11,363 bases of DNA from Rhodoferax sp. (GTDB taxonomy: Bacteria; Pseudomonadota; Gammaproteobacteria; Burkholderiales; Burkholderiaceae_C), in the NCBI GenBank assembly GCA_029865675.1, contig JARXAU010000221.1, forward strand, positions 1-11,363. The letters run 5' to 3'. Position numbers and translations under genes: made by a program. The notes under the pieces are model-generated. The model saw only the letters and a program-made list of their open reading frames with translations. It did no database searches and was not told the DNA's origin. This document shows positions 1 to 5,752 of the stretch, piece after piece (the first letter of the stretch is position 1; each line of letters begins with the position of its first letter).

Positions 1-2349
1 GCCAGCTACACGCTAGACCTGTTGAGTGGTGCTGGTGACGTCGATGCCGGTGAGACCGCAAGCTTAGCGGTCAGTGGCGTGAACTACAAAGTGAATGGTG
101 CTAGCGTAGACGGCATCCCGGCAGGCCTGACCCTTAACGCAGGGGTGCTGACGGTAGACCCCACCAACGCGACGTTCAACAGCTTGGCTGCGGGCGTCAC
201 CCGGACGATTACCGTCGAGTACACCATTAGCGACGGCAAGGGCGGCACGGTGGATCAGACGGCTACCGTCACCATCACTGGGGCTGCGCAAACTGCAGTA
301 ATTTCTCTCGCTAACGCACAGGCACTTCATAGCGCCAACACCTTTTACAGTGATGATGACAATGTAACGGTGGATGTAACTAGCAGCGCAATCAGCGACG
401 CAGGCGGCCTCAGCGGGCTGAACCTCAAGAACTTAGGTGCCTTGGGCGTGGACGTGATGGACATCGACGGCAGTGCAACCAACGCCCCCTTGCATATTGA
501 CAGCGCCGCTGCCAAAGCCATGAGCATCAACGATATGCGTTTTGCCCAAGGCGACACGATCACTCTGGATGCGACAGCCGTTGAGCTTGCGGCGGCGGAT
601 GGAGTTGCGTCCGCGTACAACGGAACCAGTTCCGGCTCATACCTCGTCGGCAGCTTGGACAGCGCTGTCGGCGGCATGTCGCATGGCCTGAGCCTGAGCG
701 CTTTGGGTACCTTGGGCGTGGACGTGATTGACATCGGCGGCAGCGCCACCAGCGCCGGCAATGTGCAATTGCACATTGACAGTGCAGATACGCTGGCCAT
801 GAGCCGTGCTGAACTGAGCTTCGCTGCGGGCGACACGATTACGCTGGATGCCACGGCCGATGAGTTTGCGACGGCGTATCGGGATTCGTTCGCGTACGAC
901 GGAACCAGTTCTGCCTCTTACGTCAAGGGCAGTCTGGCGACGGCTGTCAGCAGCATGCCGCATGGCTTGAGCTTGAGCGCTTTGGGTGCCTTGGGCGTGG
1001 ACGTGATTGACATCGGCGGCAGCGCCACCAGCGCCGGTAATGTGCAACTGCACATTGACAGCGCAGATGCGCTGGGCATGAGCCGTGCTGAACTGAGCTT
1101 CGCTACGGGCGACACGATTACGCTGGATGCGACAGCCGTTGAGCTTGCGGCGGCGGATGGGGATGCGTCCGCGTACAACGGAACCGGTTCCGGTTCTTAC
1201 CTCGTGGGCAGCCTGGACAGCGCTGTCAGCGGCATGTCGCATGGCCTGAGCCTGAGCGCTTTGGGTGCCTTGGGCGTGGACGTGATTGACATCGGCGGCA
1301 GCGCCACCAGCGCCGGTAATGTGCAATTGCACATTGACAGCGCAGATGCGCTGGGCATGAGCGATGCCGGACTGAGCTTTGCTGCGGGCGACACCATCAC
1401 CCTAGACGTGAAGCTGGAATCGGGGGCATACGCCGACAACGGAAACGGAAACGGCTCGCACCTTGCCTCGAGCTTGGGCGCTGAAGACAACATCGGTGGC
1501 CTGACCTTGAGCAAGCTCGTCGGACTCGGCGTGGACGTTATCGACGTGGTGGGCAATGACGGCACTGCGGGTGACTTCACCGCGCATATCAGTGCGGCTG
1601 AATCAAGGGTCGCGTTCGATGCCGGATTGGTGTTTAACAGCCAAGACGACATTTTGCTGCGCATCACTTCTGAAGACTTGGTACTGGGCTCGAAAGCCGC
1701 AGTGTTGGCTGACGTAGTGAACCTCAACATTGAAACTGGCGTGGACTCCGTGCAGTTCGCAGACGGCACAGCAATTGCCTTGAGTGGCGATCAGGGTCTG
1801 GTGGAGTTGTTGATGGGCTTGACATCGGACGACGCCGGCGAGTACGACTTGGTTGCGGGCGTGGTGGTCAATCAAAGCGCGGACTTCACCGTCTCCGACT
1901 CCATGGTCAAAGCCCTCCTTGACGCGGGATTGTTTACCGCCGACGCGGCCTCCACCATCAAAGTGGACGCCACTGCCGACACAGAGGGCCACGTGGCGAC
2001 CACGCTGGCGCAGCTGGCGGACATTGGTGCCGACCAAGTGGAGGTGGCGGGGGATGTTGCGTACATTGACCTGGGCGACGTGGACGCAAAAGCATTGAAT
2101 GATCTGTTCACTAGTTTGATCGACAATCAAACGCAAGATTTGGTCATCGGCGCAAATGGCGATGCGGTGAGCACCGGCTTGCTGTTGACCAGTGAACAGG
2201 AAGCTGCTTTGGCCTCGATCATCGAAGACAAGGCGGCGGAGTTGTCCGACATGGGTATCGACAAGGTTTATGTTGCCGACGTTCACGGCACCGATTTGAC
2301 GCTGGGTCTGGAGCACTTCCGGGAACTGCAGCTCAACCCACCATTATAA
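1..2349 (+). CDS. C-terminal part of a giant repetitive type I-secreted adhesin-like protein (5' partial)
   Basis: The frame is open from the first base, so the gene starts upstream; 782 residues are visible before TAA at 2347. Residues 1 to about 97 look like a VCBS/cadherin-type bacterial Ig-like domain (motif TVEYTISDGKGGTVDQTATV). Then come repeats headed by LGVDVIDIGGSATSAG, each running through a LHIDSADALGMS stretch and a GDTITLDAT strand to an NGT-SGSY linker. Diverged relatives of the head motif recur later (ETGVDSVQFA, DIGADQVEVA, DMGIDKVYVA), so most of the tail seems built from one ancestral unit. There is no Cys or Trp, and the protein is acidic and rich in Gly, Ala, Asp, Ser and Thr, as is usual for type I substrates. 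No GGxGxD RTX nonapeptides are visible here. The secretion signal is expected in the last 50 or so residues. The exporter genes directly downstream support surface or extracellular placement. Adhesin rather than S-layer or enzyme is inference. Confidence 0.85.
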   Translation, partial: ASYTLDLLSGAGDVDAGETASLAVSGVNYKVNGASVDGIPAGLTLNAGVLTVDPTNATFNSLAAGVTRTITVEYTISDGKGGTVDQTATVTITGAAQTAVISLANAQALHSANTFYSDDDNVTVDVTSSAISDAGGLSGLNLKNLGALGVDVMDIDGSATNAPLHIDSAAAKAMSINDMRFAQGDTITLDATAVELAAADGVASAYNGTSSGSYLVGSLDSAVGGMSHGLSLSALGTLGVDVIDIGGSATSAGNVQLHIDSADTLAMSRAELSFAAGDTITLDATADEFATAYRDSFAYDGTSSASYVKGSLATAVSSMPHGLSLSALGALGVDVIDIGGSATSAGNVQLHIDSADALGMSRAELSFATGDTITLDATAVELAAADGDASAYNGTGSGSYLVGSLDSAVSGMSHGLSLSALGALGVDVIDIGGSATSAGNVQLHIDSADALGMSDAGLSFAAGDTITLDVKLESGAYADNGNGNGSHLASSLGAEDNIGGLTLSKLVGLGVDVIDVVGNDGTAGDFTAHISAAESRVAFDAGLVFNSQDDILLRITSEDLVLGSKAAVLADVVNLNIETGVDSVQFADGTAIALSGDQGLVELLMGLTSDDAGEYDLVAGVVVNQSADFTVSDSMVKALLDAGLFTADAASTIKVDATADTEGHVATTLAQLADIGADQVEVAGDVAYIDLGDVDAKALNDLFTSLIDNQTQDLVIGANGDAVSTGLLLTSEQEAALASIIEDKAAELSDMGIDKVYVADVHGTDLTLGLEHFRELQLNPPL
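442..1524 (+). repeat. Tandem 270-279 bp coding repeats in the adhesin-like gene
   Basis: The codons for LGVDV recur at 442, 712, 991, 1270 and, more diverged, 1525, giving periods of 270, 279, 279 and 255 bp (90, 93, 93 and 85 residues). The units headed at 712, 991 and 1270 are nearly identical in DNA across the stretch coding GGSATSAGNVQLHIDSAD, including synonymous positions. This points to recent duplication or gene conversion. The units headed at 442 and 1525 are clearly older. Confidence 0.92.
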
Positions 2350-2377
2350 ACTGGCGACCGTCGCGGTGTTGGGGTGA

Positions 2378-2410
2378 CAAAAGGGGCGGACGCAGGTCGT
2401 GCCCCTTTTG
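2378..2410 (+). terminator. Perfect 10-bp hairpin after the adhesin-like gene
   Basis: CAAAAGGGGC (2378-2387) and GCCCCTTTTG (2401-2410) are exact reverse complements around a 13-nt loop, 28 bp after the stop codon. The stem carries its A-run on the left and T-run on the right, as in a Rho-independent terminator, but the T-run is only four bases and lies inside the stem. It may therefore act as a partial terminator, letting the abundant substrate be made in excess of its exporter, or as a bidirectional terminator or 3'-end stabiliser. The rest of the 120-bp gap shows nothing further that I recognise, apart from an AGGGA ribosome-binding sequence at 2455-2459. Confidence 0.65.
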
Positions 2411-2469
2411 CACTCGCGAGGGATGGGGAAAAAGCACGTTTGCCGTGGACTTTCAGGGAAAAATAAAAG

Positions 2470-4296
2470 ATGTCAATGATCAACCCGCTCAACCAAAAGG
2501 CCGCCACCGAAGGGGCCTTGTTGTTGCTCAACGCAAAGCGCGAAACGCCCTTGGGCACGCTGTTGGCGCAGTGCAAACAGACTTTTGTACTGATGGTGCT
2601 GATCACCTATGTGATTGAAGCACTCAGCATCGCACCGATGATCTACATGCTCAATGTGTATGACCGCGTGCTTACCAGCCGCAGCGGGGTAACACTGGTG
2701 TCGCTGACCACGGTGATTGTGGGTGTGTATGTGTTTTGGATGTCCCTGGAGTGGGTACGCCAGCGGCTGATGGTGCGTTTGTCTTTGCGCATTGATTGGG
2801 ACTTGGCCCCGGACGTGTTTGATGCGTCTTTCAGACGCTATGCGCAGCGCAAAAACGTGGACGTCTATGAGCTCTTGGGCGACTTGTTTGACATTCGCCA
2901 ATTTCTGACTGGTGCGCCGGTATTGGCCATCATCCAAGCGCCGTTTGCGGTGGTGTTTATCTTTATTGGCTGGATTTTTCACCCTTATTTGGCCTTGTTT
3001 GCCCTGCTGGCGTCGGTGTTGATGTTGGTGATGACCTACGCCACGCTCAAGGTGTCTGGCCCCATATTGCGTGAAGCCCAAGAGGCCCAAACCCAAGCCA
3101 ATCGGGTGGCGGCCGAGAGCCTGCGCCAGGCCGAGACCACCTTGGCTATGGGCATGCTGGGTGCGGTGCGCGACCGCTGGTATGCGCAGCACAGCCAGTT
3201 TTTGACCAAACAGGTGTATGCCAGCGAGGCCAGTGGGCTCATGGGCGGCTTTACAGGCTTTTTGACAAAAGCCATGCCATCGCTGCAAATTGGCTTGGGC
3301 GTCTACTTGGCCATGGAAGGGCATATCACCGGCGGTATGGTTATTGTGGCGAGCATGCTGGTCAGCAAAGCCATGGCTCCGATGAATCAACTGCTGGCCC
3401 ATTGGCGCAAGATCGCGACGGCTCGCCAAGCCTATGACCGCGTCAACGCGCTTCTGATTGACGACGAGGGTGCGGGCGAGAAAATGAAGCTACCACCGCC
3501 CAAAGGCAGCCTGGTGGTGTCCGACCTGATGGGTGTGCCACCAGGATCGAACAAGCCGGTACTCGCGGGGCTGAACTTTTCCCTCTCGCCGGGGCAGGTG
3601 CTAGCCGTTGTCGGGCCCAGTGCCGCCGGCAAAAGCTCTTTAGTCAAGCTGCTGCTGGGGGTTTGGAAACCAGCCTCGGGCTCGGTACGCTTGGAAGGGG
3701 TGGAGCTGTCCGATTGGAGCCACGAGGAGGTCGGCCCCCACCTTGGCTACGTGCCGCAAGAGATTGAGTTTTTTGACGGAACCGTGGCGCAAAACATTTG
3801 CCGCATGGGTGCGGTGGACGCTGACAAGGTAGTACAAGCGGCAGAACTCGTGGGCGTGCACTCGGCCATACTGGGTTTTCCGCAAGGCTATGACACGCTC
3901 CTGGGGCCTACCGGCTTTGCGCCTTCGGGCGGCCAGCGCCAACGTATTGCCATTGCGCGCGCTTTGTATGGCGCGCCCAAATACGTGGTGATGGACGAGC
4001 CCAATTCCAACCTGGACGACGCGGGCGAGAACGCGCTGGTGCATGCCATAGAGCAGCTCAAAGCCATGGGCTCTACGGTGGTGATCACCACTCACCGGCC
4101 CCGTTTGGTGGGTGCGGTCGACCTGATGCTGGTGTTGCAGGCGGGTCGCCAGGTGGCATTTGGTCCCGCCAAAGGTGTGCTGGAGGCAGTGCGCAAAATG
4201 CAAGCGGGCGGGGGCGGCGTGCCGCTGGTTGCCGTACCGGCCGCTAGTACCGCAGCGGCGTCGCAGCCCCATTTACAAACAGGTGTCGCAGCATGA
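2470..4296 (+). CDS. Type I secretion system permease/ATPase, PrtD family
   Basis: This is the inner-membrane ABC exporter that drives ATP-dependent export of a C-terminally signalled protein through a periplasmic adaptor and a TolC-like channel. It has 608 residues: hydrophobic helices at roughly 38-60, 74-95, 150-193 and 260-305, then an ATPase domain at about 345-585. Visible motifs are Walker A GPSAAGKSS (382-390), Q-loop Q430 in YVPQEIEFF, signature PSGGQRQR (from 485), Walker B VVMDEP with D509 and E510, D-loop NLDD and the H-loop His in TTHRP (H542). There is no N-terminal C39 peptidase-like domain, which fits the PrtD/HasD/RsaD branch rather than HlyB or LapB. The signature begins with Pro where Leu is usual. 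The C-terminal ~30 residues are an Ala-rich extension. The ATG at 2470 has AGGGA 10 nt upstream. It overlaps the next gene by ATGA, so the two are probably translationally coupled. Confidence 0.95.
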   Translation: MSMINPLNQKAATEGALLLLNAKRETPLGTLLAQCKQTFVLMVLITYVIEALSIAPMIYMLNVYDRVLTSRSGVTLVSLTTVIVGVYVFWMSLEWVRQRLMVRLSLRIDWDLAPDVFDASFRRYAQRKNVDVYELLGDLFDIRQFLTGAPVLAIIQAPFAVVFIFIGWIFHPYLALFALLASVLMLVMTYATLKVSGPILREAQEAQTQANRVAAESLRQAETTLAMGMLGAVRDRWYAQHSQFLTKQVYASEASGLMGGFTGFLTKAMPSLQIGLGVYLAMEGHITGGMVIVASMLVSKAMAPMNQLLAHWRKIATARQAYDRVNALLIDDEGAGEKMKLPPPKGSLVVSDLMGVPPGSNKPVLAGLNFSLSPGQVLAVVGPSAAGKSSLVKLLLGVWKPASGSVRLEGVELSDWSHEEVGPHLGYVPQEIEFFDGTVAQNICRMGAVDADKVVQAAELVGVHSAILGFPQGYDTLLGPTGFAPSGGQRQRIAIARALYGAPKYVVMDEPNSNLDDAGENALVHAIEQLKAMGSTVVITTHRPRLVGAVDLMLVLQAGRQVAFGPAKGVLEAVRKMQAGGGGVPLVAVPAASTAAASQPHLQTGVAA

Positions 4297-5675
4297 ACCC
4301 CAGTGCCCAATCAAGCGCGCCCTCCATGGGCTGGATGGCAAAAATAGACGCATTTTTAGGCGGCTGGATCAGCGGCTGGAACCCTTATGACCCTGACAAG
4401 CTCAAGCAGCGCACACTCGCCCCGGTAGCAGTCGAAGAGTCCAATATACGCAAACGCGCCACCCAGGTGTTTTTGCTGTTCTTTTGCCTGTTTGCGGCCT
4501 GGGCGACGATGGCGCCCTTGGATGCCGGCGTGTCGGTGAAAGGCAGCGTGGTGGTCATGGGCAACCGAAAGGCGGTGCAGCATCCATCGGGCGGCGTGGT
4601 GCAAGAAATCTTGGTCCGAGAGGGCGACGAGGTTAGCGCGGGCCAGGTGCTGCTCAGGGTCAACCCACTTAAGAGCGACGCGGAGATGACCAGCGTGGAG
4701 CTGCAGTACATCAACCTTCTGGCCTCGGAGTCGCGTCTCAAATCGGAGCGCGACGGGGTGGCCGGTATTGTGTGGGCGGAAGAACTGAACAAGCGCTTCA
4801 GCCGCCAGGACAGCCGGGTTTCTGAGGCGAAAAAGCTCCAGGAGCAGCTTTTTAACTCCCGCAAGGCCGACTTTGCGGCCCAGGTGGCGAGCTTTAACGA
4901 GCAGATTGCGGGCTTGAGCGGGGTGTTGAGGCTGCGCCAAGAACAGGCTAAAACGCTGGAGCAGGAGCGCAGCAGCTCCCTGCAATTGGCCAACGACGGC
5001 TTCGTGCCGCAAAACCAGGCCAACCAAGCGGCGCGCGCGAAAATTGAGGTGGATTCGGGCATCGTGAACACCCAGGCGGAAATCTCGCGCGCACGGGTGC
5101 AAATCAGCCAAGTGCGTACCCAGTTTTTGAAAGACGTGGACACGCAGCTGCAAGAGATTCAAAAAACCCGCGACGCTGTGTCAGGAAAAATGGACTCGGT
5201 GAAGTTTGACCAAGACGCTGCCGTGGTCCGGGCGCCAGCCAGCGGCACGGTGGTGCAGCTTAAGGTGTTTACCGCAAGTGGTGTGATCACTGGCGGGCAG
5301 GTGCTGATGGAAATTGTTCCCAAGAACGAAACCCTTGCCGTGGACGTCCAAATTCCCCCCACCCTAATTGACAAGGTGAATGTCGGCATGCTGGCCGACA
5401 TGCGCTTTGTGGCCTTTAACCAAACCACCACGCCGGTTATTCCCGGGCGAGTCGCCGTAGTGGGTGCCGACAAGCAAGCGGGCACTACACCGTCTGAGCC
5501 TGAGTTTTACCTGGGTCAAATCCAGACCACCGAAGAAGGTCGCAAGCTGCTTGGCGAACTTAAACTTCAGCCAGGGATGCCGGTGGACGTGGTTATCAAG
5601 TCGGGTGAGCGCTCGTTTGTGAGTTACGTCCTCAAGCCCTTGTCGGATCAGTTTGCGCGTGCGATGAAGGATTAA
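4293..5675 (+). CDS. Type I secretion membrane fusion protein, HlyD/PrtE family
   Basis: This is the periplasmic adaptor that links the ABC exporter to the outer-membrane channel. Its 460 residues show a cytoplasmic N-terminus of about 56 residues, one membrane helix at about 57-75 (VFLLFFCLFAAWATMAPL), and a first lipoyl half-motif GGVVQEILVREGDEVSAGQ (100-118). A long alpha-helical hairpin (about 130-310) with many Glu/Gln/Arg follows, then the second lipoyl half (VVRAPASGTVVQLKV), a beta-barrel region and the family's C-terminal signature GMPVDVVIKSGERSFVSYVL. Length and order match the HlyD/PrtE/LipC family (usually about 430-480). The ATG overlaps the exporter's stop codon and has AGGTG at 4281-4285. 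Substrate specificity cannot be read from it, but the only candidate in view is the repetitive protein upstream. No TolC-type gene follows, so the channel must be encoded elsewhere. Confidence 0.95.
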   Translation: MNPSAQSSAPSMGWMAKIDAFLGGWISGWNPYDPDKLKQRTLAPVAVEESNIRKRATQVFLLFFCLFAAWATMAPLDAGVSVKGSVVVMGNRKAVQHPSGGVVQEILVREGDEVSAGQVLLRVNPLKSDAEMTSVELQYINLLASESRLKSERDGVAGIVWAEELNKRFSRQDSRVSEAKKLQEQLFNSRKADFAAQVASFNEQIAGLSGVLRLRQEQAKTLEQERSSSLQLANDGFVPQNQANQAARAKIEVDSGIVNTQAEISRARVQISQVRTQFLKDVDTQLQEIQKTRDAVSGKMDSVKFDQDAAVVRAPASGTVVQLKVFTASGVITGGQVLMEIVPKNETLAVDVQIPPTLIDKVNVGMLADMRFVAFNQTTTPVIPGRVAVVGADKQAGTTPSEPEFYLGQIQTTEEGRKLLGELKLQPGMPVDVVIKSGERSFVSYVLKPLSDQFARAMKD

Positions 5676-5710
5676 GGGGCGGCAAGCGCACCTAAGCCTT
5701 TGCAACTTTT

Positions 5711-5739
5711 TTAATCGAGCCCCCCAAAGCGGCGATAAT
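5711..5739 (+). promoter_or_regulatory. Possible sigma70-type promoter before the coiled-coil genes
   Basis: GATAAT at 5734-5739 is one base off the -10 consensus. TTAATC at 5711-5716 is a weak -35 (3 of 6) at 17-bp spacing. The 77-bp gap is locally AT-rich. If it is used, transcription would begin only a few bases before the ATG at 5753, giving an almost leaderless mRNA. This agrees with the absence of any Shine-Dalgarno sequence in 5740-5752 (TTTTCTCGTTTTT). It would make the accessory genes a separate transcription unit from the exporter. Confidence 0.35.
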
Positions 5740-5752
5740 TTTTCTCGTTTTT

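Noticed and set aside
1..2349. RTX calcium-binding repeats (GGxGxDxxx) in the secreted protein
   Set aside because: I looked for the nonapeptide and found none in the visible 782 residues. The Gly/Asp-rich stretches belong to the LGVDVIDIGG repeats.
2473..3429. Minus-strand open frame opposite the ABC exporter
   Set aside because: The + strand encodes a full set of ABC permease features here. The minus product is His/Gln-rich and featureless.
5674..5712. Possible terminator after the HlyD-type gene (AAGG...CCTT followed by a run of six T at 5707-5712)
   Set aside because: The best stem I can form is only 4-5 bp with mismatches and lies a few bases away from the T-run, so it is too weak to call.
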